This document shows positions 44,001 to 52,795 of a DNA stretch of 52,950 nt, one piece after another. The first letter of the stretch is position 1. Each line of letters starts with the position of its first letter. Position numbers and translations under genes: made by a program. This DNA is from Aestuariivirga sp. (GTDB lineage: Bacteria > Pseudomonadota > Alphaproteobacteria > Rhizobiales > Aestuariivirgaceae). Below the pieces are notes generated by a model. It was not told the origin of the DNA. It did not search any database and worked only from the letters and a program-made list of their open reading frames with translations. Where the stretch lies: assembly GCA_030680855.1 (NCBI GenBank), contig JAUXUN010000022.1:1-52950 (forward strand). The letters run 5' to 3'.

Positions 44001-44451
44001 CTACGACATGGCGTTTGCCAAAAGCCAGCTCGGCGCCGGCATGCGCATTCCCCAGTCCGGCACCGTCTTTGTCTCGATCAATGACCCCGACAAATCCAAA
44101 ATCCTCCCCGCTATCCGCAAGCTGGTGGACCTGGGCTTCGTCATCAAGGCCACCGGCGGGACCCAGCAGTTCTTCGAAAGCAAGGGCATACCCTCCACCA
44201 AAATCAACAAGGTTCTGGAAGGCAGGCCTCATGTGGTCGACGCCATCAAGAACGGCGAGATTCAACTCGTGCTGAACACAACAGAATCAAAAGCCTCCGA
44301 GTCCGACTCAAAATCCATCCGCCAGACCGCAATGCTGCAGAAGGTGCCCTACTACACCACCCTGCCCGGCATTCTCGCCGCCACCAAAGCCATCGCCGCG
44401 CAAAAGGCCGATACCATCCAGGTGAGGCCGTTGCAGGACTACTTCAAGTAA
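41065..44451 (+). CDS. carB: Carbamoyl-phosphate synthase large subunit
   Basis: The 1128-residue protein makes carbamoyl phosphate from bicarbonate, ammonia and two ATP for arginine and pyrimidine synthesis. It has the two homologous ATP-grasp halves ('[20 protein letters not shown]' region near the start; '[19 protein letters not shown]' near residue 630), each with 'RPS' and 'EVNPR'/'EMNPR' motifs, and a C-terminal MGS allosteric domain ('GTVFVSIND' onwards). The ATG at 41065 is chosen because the family starts 'MPKRTDI'. carA is not in the window. Confidence 0.97.
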   Translation: MPKRTDIKSILIIGAGPIIIGQACEFDYSGTQACKALKAEGYRIILINSNPATIMTDPDLADATYIEPITPEVVAKIIEKERPDALLPTMGGQTALNTALTLNRMGILEKFGVELIGAKAEAIDMAEDRELFREAMKKIGLETPRSMLANASEAKDEDKAFFLAETSRLKSKGGDVAAFERSWADREPERLKKYRNQAMVEAFEAMLTIGLPCIIRPSFTLGGTGGGIAYNREEFFDIVESGLDASPTAEVLIEESVLGWKEYEMEVVRDKNDNCIIICSIENVDPMGVHTGDSITVAPALTLTDKEYQIMRNASIAVLREIGVETGGSNVQFGVNPADGRLVVIEMNPRVSRSSALASKATGFPIAKIAAKLAVGYTLDELANDITGGATPAAFEPTIDYVVTKIPRFAFEKFPGSQAILSTAMKSVGEVMAIGRTFQESVQKALRGLETGLSGFDEIEIPGLGEGDDKNAIRAALGTPTPDRLLIIAQAFRHGATVEQIFASCKYEPWFLRQIEELVKIEEKIRANGLPNDAVNFQKLKAMGFSDKRMAKLVGVSEDKVRKHRHKLGVRPVFKRIDTCAAEFASPTAYMYSTYETGFIGRTGNEAQPSDKQKVIILGGGPNRIGQGIEFDYCCCHACFALHDAGYESIMVNCNPETVSTDYDTSDRLYFESLTIEDVLEIIHVEQSKGTLKGVIVQFGGQTPLKLAGKLEELGVPILGTTPDAIDLAEDRDRFSRLLKKLKLRQPENGIARSAAEAKKIARKIGFPVVIRPSYVLGGRAMEIVRSDEHLQRYITEAVVVSGDSPVLIDSYLSDAVEVDVDAICDGKDVFIAGVMEHIEEAGIHSGDSACSLPPYSLKAPIIAEMEAQTKKMALALNVVGLMNVQFAIKDDLVYVLEVNPRASRTVPFVAKVVGIPVAKIAARVMAGESLASFKLVNRKLAHVAVKEAVFPFNRFPGVDVLLGPEMRSTGEVMGLDKTYDMAFAKSQLGAGMRIPQSGTVFVSINDPDKSKILPAIRKLVDLGFVIKATGGTQQFFESKGIPSTKINKVLEGRPHVVDAIKNGEIQLVLNTTESKASESDSKSIRQTAMLQKVPYYTTLPGILAATKAIAAQKADTIQVRPLQDYFK

Positions 44452-45160
44452 CGCCGCGTTTCACCGCCGCCGCAATCAGCTCGGCATTGCTTAGTGCCGT
44501 GCGCCCGTCCGGCAGGAAACCGCCGTCCTCAAAACCAATCCGCTGGTCGAGACCAAGCCGTAGCGCCTCCGCGTGCATCACCCATTTGCTGGCATCAAAA
44601 CCATGGAGCTGGCGCGGCAGCTTGCTGCCGGCCCTTTCGAGCACCGCGATGATCCCCTGCGCCACGCGAAGTGCGGCAGCGCTTTCCTGCTCTTCAATCT
44701 CAATCAAGATTCGCAAACAGGAACCCGCCTCCGGCAGTGCCACATAACGTTCCGCATCGGCCACGGCCGCCAATCCCGCTTCTACGCCAATGCCCCGCTG
44801 CAGCATGAGCCGGATCACCTCCGGCGCATCCGCCTCGCTGAGGTTCACTGACACATAATCCGGCAGAACTTCCCAGGCCTGAAATGCCCGCTGGCGGGCG
44901 GCAGGGTCGGCCATGATTCCTTCCCGCGTCGAGATGCCAACCGGCACTCCCGGAACACGGGCCCGAATTGCCTTAAGGGCAGCGCCAATATCACCCGCGT
45001 CAAAACTCTCCTGGCCCCCGGCATTGCGCGGATGGACATGAAATTCATTGGCGCCGGCAGCCAAACAGGCCGACGCATCGCGCGCCAGAGCTTCCGGCGT
45101 CAGCGGCACCGCCGGGCTGTAATCATGCCCGCGGAAACCGTTGAGACAGGCTTGCAGCAT
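44444..45160 (-). CDS. BKACE-family beta-keto acid cleavage enzyme
   Basis: The 238-residue TIM-barrel protein belongs to the DUF849/BKACE family, which condenses a beta-keto acid with acetyl-CoA. The zinc motif 'FHVHPRN' is near residue 40, 'GISTREGI' and 'VSVNLSEA' are strand ends, and 'HGFDASKW' occurs later. It is shorter than typical 270-310 residue members, so some loops are reduced. Substrate unknown. It ends tail to tail with carB, overlapping by eight bases. Confidence 0.85.
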   Translation of the reverse strand: MLQACLNGFRGHDYSPAVPLTPEALARDASACLAAGANEFHVHPRNAGGQESFDAGDIGAALKAIRARVPGVPVGISTREGIMADPAARQRAFQAWEVLPDYVSVNLSEADAPEVIRLMLQRGIGVEAGLAAVADAERYVALPEAGSCLRILIEIEEQESAAALRVAQGIIAVLERAGSKLPRQLHGFDASKWVMHAEALRLGLDQRIGFEDGGFLPDGRTALSNAELIAAAVKRGVT

Positions 45161-45225
45161 GCCGAAAAGGTTAAGATTGCCGCGGCGTTAGGTCAAGCGC
45201 CGGCCCCATTAGCCTAAAAAGCCAA

Positions 45226-45231
45226 TATAAT
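45226..45231 (+). promoter_or_regulatory. Possible -10 box of the greA leader transcript
   Basis: A perfect TATAAT occurs in the divergent gap between the BKACE gene and greA, about 140 bases before the greA start. No good -35 box is visible at 16-18 bases upstream. If used, it gives a leader of about 130 bases that contains the hairpin at 45297-45340. Confidence 0.35.
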
Positions 45232-45296
45232 CATCATACTGACAATTCCGATGAGGCCCCTTGAATCTGCGGCCTTTTTGGGCCATCTTACCCCAT

Positions 45297-45340
45297 ACCC
45301 GGTCGCAAGCGCGCAAAGTGCTTGGCCGGGTCTAGTTTTT
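45297..45340 (+). terminator. Terminator-like hairpin in the greA leader
   Basis: ACCCGG (45297-45302) pairs with CCGGGT (45326-45331) and CAAGC (45306-45310) with GCTTG (45320-45324), with a small internal loop and a 9-base apical loop, followed by CTAG and TTTTT. The hairpin ends 31 bases before greA on the coding strand. The upstream gene points away, so this cannot be its terminator; it fits an attenuator or a short leader RNA. Confidence 0.55.
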
Positions 45341-45371
45341 CACCCAACTGATTGAAATCTGGACGATGACG

Positions 45372-45845
45372 ATGGAAAAAGTACCGATGACGCTGGACGG
45401 CCATGCCAAGATGATGGATGAGATCAAGCATCTCAAAACCGTCGAGCGCCCCCGCATCATTCGCTTGATCGAAGAAGCGCGCGCCCATGGCGACCTCTCC
45501 GAGAACGCCGAATACCATGCCGCCAAGGATCAGCAAGGCTGGACTGAGGCGCGCGTCAGCGAGCTCGAGGACAAGATCAGCCGCGCCGAAATCATCGATA
45601 TCAGCAAGCTCTCGGGCGATACCGTGAAATTCGGCGCCAAGGTGACACTCGTGGATGAAGACAGCGAGGACGAGGCGTCCTATCAGATCGTCGGCGAATT
45701 CGAAGCCGACGTGAAGAAGGGCAAGATCTCGATTTCATCGCCCATCGCCCGCGCCATCATCGGCAAGAAAAAAGGCGACAGCGTCGAGGTCAACACCCCC
45801 GGCGGCGGCAAGTCCTACGAAATCCTGAAAGTGAAGTGGGCCTGA
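45372..45845 (+). CDS. greA: Transcription elongation factor GreA
   Basis: GreA rescues backtracked RNA polymerase by stimulating transcript cleavage. The 157-residue protein has the N-terminal coiled coil with the acidic tip '[17 protein letters not shown]' and the C-terminal FKBP-like domain with '[27 protein letters not shown]'. The ATG at 45372 fits the family start and a GGAC ribosome site; an ATG six bases earlier is possible. The order carB-greA is common in alphaproteobacteria. Confidence 0.96.
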   Translation: MEKVPMTLDGHAKMMDEIKHLKTVERPRIIRLIEEARAHGDLSENAEYHAAKDQQGWTEARVSELEDKISRAEIIDISKLSGDTVKFGAKVTLVDEDSEDEASYQIVGEFEADVKKGKISISSPIARAIIGKKKGDSVEVNTPGGGKSYEILKVKWA

Positions 45846-45865
45846 GCCCACTTCACCCACATGCC

Positions 45866-46429
45866 TTACTGCTGCGGTGCCGGCACTGCCGGATACTGGC
45901 CCGGTTCGCCGCTTTCTTTGTTGCCCAGCGCGGTTTGCCGCTCGTATTCCTCATCAAGCTTCTGGACATAGGCCGACTTGAAAGGCGGGGCTGCTTCCAG
46001 CTCTTCCTTCGTCGCATTCAACACCAGTTTGGTGGTGGCAAAGTCCGGCGACGGTTCCAGGGTGAAGCGGTTGAGCGCGATCGCCACATCCTTTTCACCG
46101 ATGCCGATAAAGCCGCCGACACCCACAACCACCGCTTCAATCTCGCCCGTGGGCTTGAGCACGAGGTCATTCACATGACCCACCGATTCGTCTGAAGGTG
46201 AATAAACGTTGCCGCCGATAACTGTACTGGCGAGCAATGTGCCCGTGTCCTGGTTGACAATTTGACCCTCAATGGGCTGTGGCGGGCTCTCTTTTGCCGT
46301 GGTATCAGGCAGCGCCGTCAAAGGCGGCGGGGCTGCCGGATCGTTTGCCGGCGCATCCTGGGCCAGCACACCTGCAGGCGCTGACACGAGGAATAGCGCG
46401 AGTGCCGCGTAGGAAATGGTTCTAATCAT
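45866..46429 (-). CDS. Exported PRC-barrel domain protein
   Basis: The 187-residue protein has a Sec signal ('GVLAQ' cleavage site), a Pro/Ala-rich linker (residues 25-55) and a PRC-barrel domain from about residue 60 ('STVIGGNVYSPSDESVGHVNDLVL') followed by 'VVVGVGGFIGIGEKDVAI'. Such exported PRC-barrel proteins are abundant in rhizobia and of unknown role. AAAGGAGAAG precedes the ATG. The 185-base gap to the next gene upstream of its start (46430-46614) shows no further feature. Confidence 0.85.
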   Translation of the reverse strand: MIRTISYAALALFLVSAPAGVLAQDAPANDPAAPPPLTALPDTTAKESPPQPIEGQIVNQDTGTLLASTVIGGNVYSPSDESVGHVNDLVLKPTGEIEAVVVGVGGFIGIGEKDVAIALNRFTLEPSPDFATTKLVLNATKEELEAAPPFKSAYVQKLDEEYERQTALGNKESGEPGQYPAVPAPQQ

Positions 46430-46614
46430 GATCTTCTCCTTTCATGATTTTGTGGGGCTGCCGTTCAGCCCTGAAGCACCTCTTGATAAACACAAAAGTC
46501 TTCCGCTCCGTCTGGCCAGCGCGAAGCTGCATCAGGCGTATCGCAGTAGAAGCAATAACGCTGACGTGGCCGGGTCGTTCCACGGTTCAAGAAAATTTCC
46601 CGCCGTCCGGCGAA

Positions 46615-47109
46615 CTAAGGTGTCAGAGCCTGCTTCACGGCAGCCGTTATCTTCGGCCCCAAAGGCTTGGCCTGCGTTGAAAACCAGCCGATGAATTTCC
46701 CGTCGCGCCCAAACAGGTACTTGTGGAAGTTCCATTTGGGCCGGCCCGCGTCTCCCGCCATCTCGCCCGCCCATTGGTAAAGCCGATGGGCCGCCTCGCC
46801 CTTCACCACTAGCTTGTCGCTGAGCGGGAATGACACCCCGTAATTAAGCTTGCAGAACGATGCGATCTCGCCCGCCGTCCCCGGCTCCTGTCCTCCGAAA
46901 TCATTCGACGGCACGCCCACAACCACAAGCCCCTTGTCCCTGTTAGCCAGCCACAAATGCTTAAGCCCTTCATACTGCCCGGTATAGCCGCATTCCGAAG
47001 CCGTGTTCACCAGCAGCACAACCCTGCCCTTGAACTGCGAAAGCGGCATTGGCTTTCCGTCGATAGTCAAAAGCGTGAAGTCATGGAGAGTTTTTTCAGT
47101 CACAGTCAT
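46615..47109 (-). CDS. Glutathione peroxidase (Cys type)
   Basis: The 164-residue thioredoxin-fold enzyme reduces peroxides. The catalytic tetrad is visible: Cys in 'NTASECGYTGQY', Gln in 'NDFGGQEPG', and Trp-Asn in 'KWNFHKYLF'. Cys replaces selenocysteine, as is usual in bacteria. Many such enzymes use thioredoxin rather than glutathione. It lies 30 bases after the BenE gene on the same strand and may be read from it. Confidence 0.92.
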   Translation of the reverse strand: MTVTEKTLHDFTLLTIDGKPMPLSQFKGRVVLLVNTASECGYTGQYEGLKHLWLANRDKGLVVVGVPSNDFGGQEPGTAGEIASFCKLNYGVSFPLSDKLVVKGEAAHRLYQWAGEMAGDAGRPKWNFHKYLFGRDGKFIGWFSTQAKPLGPKITAAVKQALTP

Positions 47110-47138
47110 TTCAATTCCATAAATCTTGAAGGCCCGCT

Positions 47139-48320
47139 TCAGTTTTTGTTCGTGATCATATGCCTTGCGCCAAACAGCACCAGCCCCGCAACCAGCCCCC
47201 AGAAGGCCGAGCCGACGCCATAAAATGTAATGCCGGATGCGGTGACCAGAAACGTGATCAAGGCGCTTTCGATGTCGCGCGCTTCTTTCAGCATCGCCAC
47301 AACGCTGCCCATCAGCGGTGAGAAAAGCGCCAGTCCCACGATCGTTGTAATCAAGGCCCCGGGCAGGGCCCCAAGAATCTGCACAAGCAATGCGGCTGCA
47401 AGCCCGACCGCCACATAAAAGACAAGATAAGGCCAGGCCACCAGCCAGCGCTTTGCCGGGTCCTGATGCGTGTCAGACCCTGTCACCAGTGACGCGGTGA
47501 TTGCCGCCAGGTTGATGGCGTGGCTGCCGAAGGGTGCCGCCGCCATGGAGGCAATCCCCGTGGTGAGCAGGCTTGAGGTCACCGGTGGCTCATAGCCCGC
47601 CGCGCGCAGGACGGCGAAGCCGGGAAGATTTTGCGACGCCATTGTCACCAGGAATAGCGGCACACCCAGGCTCAATATCGTCACGCCATCGAACTGCGGC
47701 GTGGTCCATTCCAGCAGCGTCAATCCAATCATGCAGCAGTCGGCGCTGAACGTTCCGGCAAATGCCGCCAAGGCAACCCCCAGCGCCACCACCACGGGAA
47801 CCGCAAACAACGGAATGCTCAGGCGCAAGCCGAAGAACACGATGATCAGTGGCAAGACAAACAGCGGCATCGAAAGGGCCGCTGCCGGAACCCCAAGCGT
47901 ATATTTCAGCAGCACCCCGGCGAGCATGGCGGCCGCAATGGGAGCCGGTATCAGCGCAATGGCGCGCGCCAGCGGCTTGATCAGCGCCGTGAGGCACATC
48001 AGCAGCCCCGCCACCACAAAGGCCCCCAGCGCATTCTCGTAGCTGATCCCTGATGCACTCGTGGCGATGAGCGCCGCCCCCGGCGTGGACCAGGCGGTGA
48101 TGATCGGCATCTTGTGCGCCCACGACAGGTAGAGCGTGGTGAGCACTTGGCCAAAGCACAGAGCCGCCGCCCATGAGGCCTGCTGCGAAGGTGTTGCGCC
48201 CACCGCCTGCGCCGCCTGCATGATGAGCAGGATGGTGGAGGCGAAGCCCACCACCACCGCGGTGGCGGCCGACGAGATGATGCTGAACCAGCCGCTCCGC
48301 GAAACCGCTCCGTCACTCAT
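47139..48320 (-). CDS. BenE-family benzoate/H+ symporter-like transporter
   Basis: The 393-residue protein has about twelve membrane helices and the BenE pattern 'GFASTILLIMQAAQAVGATPSQQASW' at the start, 'AWSTPGAALIATS' in the third helix region and 'LPGFAVLRAAGYEPPVT' in the middle. The family was named for benzoate uptake but substrates of most members are unknown and no aromatic genes are near. Its ATG overlaps the Lrp stop by four bases, so its expression is coupled to that regulator. Confidence 0.87.
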   Translation of the reverse strand: MSDGAVSRSGWFSIISSAATAVVVGFASTILLIMQAAQAVGATPSQQASWAAALCFGQVLTTLYLSWAHKMPIITAWSTPGAALIATSASGISYENALGAFVVAGLLMCLTALIKPLARAIALIPAPIAAAMLAGVLLKYTLGVPAAALSMPLFVLPLIIVFFGLRLSIPLFAVPVVVALGVALAAFAGTFSADCCMIGLTLLEWTTPQFDGVTILSLGVPLFLVTMASQNLPGFAVLRAAGYEPPVTSSLLTTGIASMAAAPFGSHAINLAAITASLVTGSDTHQDPAKRWLVAWPYLVFYVAVGLAAALLVQILGALPGALITTIVGLALFSPLMGSVVAMLKEARDIESALITFLVTASGITFYGVGSAFWGLVAGLVLFGARHMITNKN

Positions 48321-48796
48321 TTCAGCGGCACTCCCGGCTCATATTTTGACACCCGCATGATCATCGTGGTCTTCACCTGGTCCACATTGGGGTCCGCTGT
48401 CAAAGTCTTGATGATGAAGTCCTGCAACTCGGCCAGGTCGCTTCCCAGGCAGCGCAAAATGAAATCCGCCTCGCCCGAAATGGCATAGGCCTCGCGCACC
48501 ACAGGCCACCCCGCTGCCTTCGCCTCAAAAGCCCGGAGTTCAACTTCGTTCTGGCTCTTCAGCCCCACCATGGCAAAGAGCTGCACGTCAAACCCCAGCT
48601 TCTGCGCGTCCAGCAAGGCCCGGTAGCCCGCGATATAGCCCTTCTGCTCCAGCACCTGCACCCGCCTGAGGCAGGGGGGCGGCGACAGGCCAATCCGCGA
48701 GGCCAGCTCCACATTGGTCAGCCGGCCGTCCCCTTGCAGCTCCCGCAGGATCTTCCAATCGGTTAAATCGAGGGTTGTGGCGCGTTTCATGGCCAT
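48317..48796 (-). CDS. Lrp/AsnC-family regulator
   Basis: The 159-residue protein has the HTH 'LDLTDWKILRELQGDGRLTN', 'LASRIGLSPPPCLRRVQVLE' and a RAM (AsnC-type ligand) domain from residue 75 with 'YAISGEADFILRC' and 'VKTTMIMR'. It likely responds to an amino acid and controls the coupled BenE transporter gene. Starts at 48796 or 48790 are both possible; longer in-frame extensions overlap the trxB leader. An imperfect dyad GCAA-N5-TTGC at 48801-48813 (minus strand) lies at the start. Confidence 0.88.
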   Translation of the reverse strand: MAMKRATTLDLTDWKILRELQGDGRLTNVELASRIGLSPPPCLRRVQVLEQKGYIAGYRALLDAQKLGFDVQLFAMVGLKSQNEVELRAFEAKAAGWPVVREAYAISGEADFILRCLGSDLAELQDFIIKTLTADPNVDQVKTTMIMRVSKYEPGVPLK

Positions 48797-48912
48797 TTGT
48801 GCAACAATATTGCGTGAATCTGCAAGCGGTCTGTTGAGAAGCAGGCGTTGCGGACTTGTTCTGGGGCACAAAAGAGCTATGTTACTGGCTCATAGCAACC
48901 CGGAGCCCGAAA

Positions 48913-49875
48913 ATGTCCGCCCGCCACGCCCGCGTCCTGATCCTCGGTTCAGGCCCTGCGGGTTATACTGCTGCAATTTACGCCGCCCGCGCCATGTTGA
49001 AGCCTGTTCTCATTCAAGGCATCCAGCCCGGCGGCCAGCTCACCATCACCACCGATGTTGAGAACTATCCCGGCTTTGCCAAAGTCATCCAGGGCCCCTG
49101 GTTGATGGAGGAAATGAAGGCCCAGGCCGAGCATGTCGGCACCGAAGTGATTTCCGATACCATCACCGAAGCCCGCCTGAAGGACAAGCCCATCTGGCTG
49201 AAGGGCGACAGCGGCCAGGTCTACACCTGCGACGCGCTGATCATCTGCACCGGGGCGCAGGCCAAGTGGCTGAACCTGCCATCGGAAGAAAATTTCAAGG
49301 GCTTCGGGGTCTCGGCCTGCGCCACCTGCGATGGCTTCTTCTATCGGGACAAAAAGGTGCTGGTCATCGGCGGCGGCAACACCGCCGTTGAAGAGGCCCT
49401 CTTCCTCACCAATTTCGCCAGCGAAGTCACCGTGGTTCACAGACGCAATGAATTCAGGGCCGAGCGCATTTTGCAGAACCGCCTCTTCGCCCATCCCAAG
49501 ATCAAGGTCATCTGGGATTCAGAACTTGCTGATGTCATTGGCACCAGCGATCCCAAGGGCGTGACTGGCGCCCGTCTCAAGAATGTCAAAACCGGCGCGA
49601 CCCAGGACGTCGCCGCCGACGGTGTCTTCATTGCCATCGGCCACAAGCCCGCCACCGAATTGTTTGAAGGCCAGTTGCCCTTCAAGCAGGGCGGCTATCT
49701 CATCGTCGGAAACAACTCAATGGCAACGGCCATCCCCGGCGTCTATGCGGCGGGTGATGTGACCGATGATAATTACCGCCAGGCCGTAACTGCTGCCGGC
49801 ATGGGCTGCATGGCGGCCCTCGAAGTGGAAAAATATCTCCATGCAACTGAGCAAGTCCGAAAGGCGGCCGAGTAG
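48913..49875 (+). CDS. trxB: Thioredoxin-disulfide reductase
   Basis: The 320-residue flavoprotein moves electrons from NADPH to thioredoxin. It has the FAD motif 'ILGSGPAGYTAAIYAAR', the redox pair in 'CATCDG' near residue 137, the NADPH motif 'VIGGGNTAVEEALFL' and 'VYAAGDVTDDNYRQAVTAAGMG' at the FAD end. Threonine replaces the more usual Val or Ala between the Cys. CGGAG precedes the ATG at 48913. A LysR gene begins five bases after the stop. Confidence 0.97.
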   Translation: MSARHARVLILGSGPAGYTAAIYAARAMLKPVLIQGIQPGGQLTITTDVENYPGFAKVIQGPWLMEEMKAQAEHVGTEVISDTITEARLKDKPIWLKGDSGQVYTCDALIICTGAQAKWLNLPSEENFKGFGVSACATCDGFFYRDKKVLVIGGGNTAVEEALFLTNFASEVTVVHRRNEFRAERILQNRLFAHPKIKVIWDSELADVIGTSDPKGVTGARLKNVKTGATQDVAADGVFIAIGHKPATELFEGQLPFKQGGYLIVGNNSMATAIPGVYAAGDVTDDNYRQAVTAAGMGCMAALEVEKYLHATEQVRKAAE

Positions 49876-49880
49876 CTGCC

Positions 49881-50768
49881 ATGGATTGGGACAAGCTCAG
49901 GATATTTCACGCTGTTGCGGATGCAGGTAGTTTTACCCATGCGGGCCATGAGCTTGCCTTGTCACAGTCCGCCGTCAGCCGCCAGATCAGTGCGCTTGAA
50001 ACCGACCTCAACGTTCCGCTCTTCCACCGCCATGCCCGTGGGCTCATCCTCACCGAGCAGGGCGAAGTGCTGTACCGCACCGCCCATGATGTGTTCACCA
50101 AGCTGGCCGCGGCAAAAACCCGCCTGATGGATTCAAAGGAAAAGCCCTCGGGCGAGTTGCGCATCACCACCACGGTGGGCCTGGGCTCCGTCTGGCTCAC
50201 CCCGCGCATCAAGGAATTCACCGAACTCTACCCGCAGATCAGCGTGACGCTTCTGCTGGAGGACCGCGAACTCGATCTCTCCATGCGCGAGGCCGATGTC
50301 GCCATTCGCTTGCGCCGTCCCACCCAGCCCGATCTCATCCAGCGCAAGCTTTTCGTCGTGCATCACCACGTCTATGCCTCGCCGGATTACATCAAGAAAT
50401 ACGGCATCCCGAAATCCATCGAGGATCTGGACAAGCATAAGATCCTGACCTTCGGCCAGGCCCCCGGCTATCTCACCACGATCAATTGGCTGGAGCGCGC
50501 CGGTCGCTCAGAGGACAATCCCCGTCCCGTGGCGCTCCGCGTGAACAATGCCTATGGCCTCCGCCGCGCCGTCCAGGCCGGTGTCGGCATTGCCTCCATT
50601 GCCGACTACATGGTCACTTCCGACAACAACCTGGTGCAGATCGATCTCCCCATCGAGCTCCCGGAATTCGACAGTTACTTCGTCTATCCCGAAGAGCTGA
50701 AGGAAACCAAACGCATCACCGCCTTTCGCGATTTTATCGTCTCGAAGGCGAAGGAATGGAGCTTTTGA
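49881..50768 (+). CDS. LysR-family transcriptional regulator
   Basis: The 295-residue protein has an N-terminal winged helix ('FHAVADAGSFTHAGHELALSQSAVSRQISALE' pattern over residues 9-40) and a periplasmic-binding-like effector domain with 'GELRITTTVGLG', 'YPQISVTLLLEDRELDL' and 'ADVAIRL'. The five-base gap places it in one transcript with trxB, an arrangement common in rhizobia. Whether it regulates trxB is unknown; the diverging lysE gene downstream is not a typical target. Confidence 0.92.
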   Translation: MDWDKLRIFHAVADAGSFTHAGHELALSQSAVSRQISALETDLNVPLFHRHARGLILTEQGEVLYRTAHDVFTKLAAAKTRLMDSKEKPSGELRITTTVGLGSVWLTPRIKEFTELYPQISVTLLLEDRELDLSMREADVAIRLRRPTQPDLIQRKLFVVHHHVYASPDYIKKYGIPKSIEDLDKHKILTFGQAPGYLTTINWLERAGRSEDNPRPVALRVNNAYGLRRAVQAGVGIASIADYMVTSDNNLVQIDLPIELPEFDSYFVYPEELKETKRITAFRDFIVSKAKEWSF

Positions 50769-50796
50769 CTTGTGAGGCCCCCTCACCCTCCCAAGT

Positions 50797-51393
50797 CTAG
50801 TGCCACACCAGCGGCGCTAACGAGAGCACCAGCAGCCCCGCCATTGAGATATTGAAAACTCGCAGGAAGGTGGGCTGCGTGAGCATGTTGCGCAGCAGCG
50901 TTCCGAACATGGTCCAAATACTGATCGTCGGAAAATTCACCACGCCGCAGACCAGCGCCACGATCAGCACCGGCCACAGGCTGCCGTTTCCCGGCGTATA
51001 GGCCGCAATGGCGCTGATGGTGATCACCCAGGCCTTGGGGTTCACCCACTGGAACAGCGCCGCCTGCAACAAGGTGAGCGGCGAGCCCGACGACTTGCCC
51101 TCGCCCACCGGCCCGGAATTGGCGATCTTCCAGGCAAGCCACAGCATGTAGGCGCCGCCCGCGTAGCGCATGATCTCATAGGTTGCCGGAAACCGCTCGA
51201 AGACCTGCCCAAGCCCCAGGCCCACGACCAGGATCATGAAACTGAAGCCAAGGGTGATTCCCAGCATGTGCGGAATGCTGCGCTGGAAGCCGTAATTCAC
51301 GCCAGATGCCAGAAGCATGACGTTGTTGGGCCCCGGCGTCACCGACATGACAAAAGCAAAGATCACAAGGGCCATAAATAGGTCAATGGTCAT
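50797..51393 (-). CDS. LysE/RhtB-family amino-acid exporter
   Basis: The 198-residue protein has six membrane helices and the family signature 'SVTPGPNNVMLLASGVNYGF' near residue 20 followed by 'IPHMLGITLGF'. LysE-type proteins export amino acids such as homoserine, threonine or lysine; this one's substrate is unknown. The ATG at 51393 fits the family start; an upstream in-frame ATG adds a polar 24-residue stretch and is rejected. Confidence 0.9.
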   Translation of the reverse strand: MTIDLFMALVIFAFVMSVTPGPNNVMLLASGVNYGFQRSIPHMLGITLGFSFMILVVGLGLGQVFERFPATYEIMRYAGGAYMLWLAWKIANSGPVGEGKSSGSPLTLLQAALFQWVNPKAWVITISAIAAYTPGNGSLWPVLIVALVCGVVNFPTISIWTMFGTLLRNMLTQPTFLRVFNISMAGLLVLSLAPLVWH

Positions 51394-51642
51394 GACCTGA
51401 CATGCCACACGGCCCGGGAAATGCAAAAACGAATGGCAGATGCGCATGAAGCGCTCACATGGCACCCATGAGGAAGCGCCGCTTGTTGAGCCGGCTGTTC
51501 CCCTGCATTGTCAGCCCCGGATGCTCCCCCAATGGGCGTTCAATTGCGGAAGATACTCTCTCCCCTTGTGCCTTCTGCAGCCGGTTTCAATCCATGCTTT
51601 TGCATGACTTGGGATCATACCCGACCAGGGTAGCCTCACTGC
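51394..51642 (+). ncRNA. Candidate small RNA ending at an orphan terminator
   Basis: Between lysE and msrP, both on the minus strand, the plus strand carries a strong terminator (51643-51672) with no plus-strand gene before it. The stretch holds a perfect hairpin CATGC-TTTT-GCATG at 51593-51606. The 5' end is not defined; no convincing promoter is seen, though GATACT at 51550 could be a -10 box. The small open frame here lacks a ribosome site. Candidate only. Confidence 0.35.
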
Positions 51643-51672
51643 AAAGACCGGATTCTCTCCGGTCTTTTTTTT
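51643..51672 (+). terminator. Strong rho-independent terminator
   Basis: Perfect 10-base arms AAAGACCGGA / TCCGGTCTTT around loop TTCTC, with a run of eight T. The polarity is plus strand. The neighbouring genes lysE and msrP are both minus strand, so it must end a short plus-strand transcript, or act as a weak bidirectional stop for msrP. Confidence 0.88.
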
Positions 51673-51678
51673 GAGAGC

Positions 51679-52641
51679 TCACATATAGAGGTTCTCTTTT
51701 TCCATCCCGCCATAAAGCCCGGCCACGAAGTCTCCATAGCCGTTGAACAGTTGCGTGGGCACCCGCTCGCCTGTGCCCAGTACCTCTTCCATCGCCTGGC
51801 TCCAGCGCGGATGTGGAACGTCCGGGTTCACATTGGCCCAGAAGCCATATTCGGAAGACTGGATGGCCTCCCACATGCCGATGGGCCGCTCGGTCACAAA
51901 GCTCACCTTCACAATGCCCTTGATCGACTTGAAGCCGTATTTCCAGGGAAGGTGCAGGCGGATGGGCGAACCCATGCTCTTCGGCAGCGGCTTGCCATAG
52001 GCTCCCGTCACCAGGAAACTCAGGTCATTCATGGCTTCCGCCATGGTGAGGCCTTCCACATAGGGCCAGGGATAGCTGCTGAACAATCCAGGCTGCTGGC
52101 CCACCGCGACATCCGGCCTGTTGAAGGTCTCAAAGCGCACGAACTTGGCCTCGGCCTTGGGTTTTGCCATCTCCACCAGCGACTTCAGCGTAAAGCCGGT
52201 CCATGGCACAACCATCGACCAGGCCTCAACGCAGCGGTGGCGGTAAATGCGTTCTTCCAATTGCACCTTTTTCAGAAGGTCATCGATGGCAAGTGTCATT
52301 GGGGCTTCAACTTCCCCGTCAATCACAACGCTCCACGGCCGGATCGGCAGGGCTTCGGCCGCGTCAGAAATCCGTTTCGACGTGCCAAACTCGTAATAGT
52401 TGTTGTAGGTCCGGTTGATCTCCAGCGCGGTAACCGGGCGGCCCGCATCGCCATAGGTGGCGTTGAGCTTGGCCGGATAGAGGCCGGAAGAAGGGTCATC
52501 CTCGGCCCGTGCCGCACCTGCCGACAGCAAAGCCGCCGCCCCCGCAGCCGTTCCAATGAAGGCCCTGCGGTTGAGAAACATATGCTCCGGCGTTACCCGT
52601 GACTCGGCTATTTCCCAGCCCTTGCGTTGCTTGATCAGCAT
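51679..52641 (-). CDS. msrP: Methionine-sulfoxide reductase catalytic subunit MsrP
   Basis: The 320-residue periplasmic molybdoenzyme (formerly YedY) reduces oxidised methionine in envelope proteins. It has a Tat signal ('NRRAFIGTAAG', cleavage near 'ARAE'), the molybdopterin-binding 'FNYYEFGTSK'-like segment (here 'YNNYYEFGTSKR') and the Mo-ligand Cys in 'YRHRCVEAWSM'. The N-terminal 'RVTPEHMFLNRR' supports the start at 52641. The membrane heme partner msrQ is not in the window. Confidence 0.95.
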   Translation of the reverse strand: MLIKQRKGWEIAESRVTPEHMFLNRRAFIGTAAGAAALLSAGAARAEDDPSSGLYPAKLNATYGDAGRPVTALEINRTYNNYYEFGTSKRISDAAEALPIRPWSVVIDGEVEAPMTLAIDDLLKKVQLEERIYRHRCVEAWSMVVPWTGFTLKSLVEMAKPKAEAKFVRFETFNRPDVAVGQQPGLFSSYPWPYVEGLTMAEAMNDLSFLVTGAYGKPLPKSMGSPIRLHLPWKYGFKSIKGIVKVSFVTERPIGMWEAIQSSEYGFWANVNPDVPHPRWSQAMEEVLGTGERVPTQLFNGYGDFVAGLYGGMEKENLYM

Positions 52642-52795
52642 GTGCGTCGTGCTCCTATCACTTGCAGGATCATACCCCGCCCCCCGCGCCCCTGCAATTC
52701 ACAGTCGTTCACACTCCGGTCATCTGCTGCCGGGTTGACCCCGAGGCGGCATCGCTCACATAGTATGATCGGCACCGAAGCGGATGGAGAAGCTC

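Noticed and set aside
41005-44265. Two long minus-strand open frames (437 and 474 residues) opposite carB
   Set aside because: Gly/Asp/His-rich shadows of carB codons; no ribosome site and no family resemblance.
51459-51674. 71-residue plus-strand frame between lysE and msrP
   Set aside because: No ribosome site, no signal or domain, and its end lies inside the terminator stem; better explained as part of a non-coding transcript.
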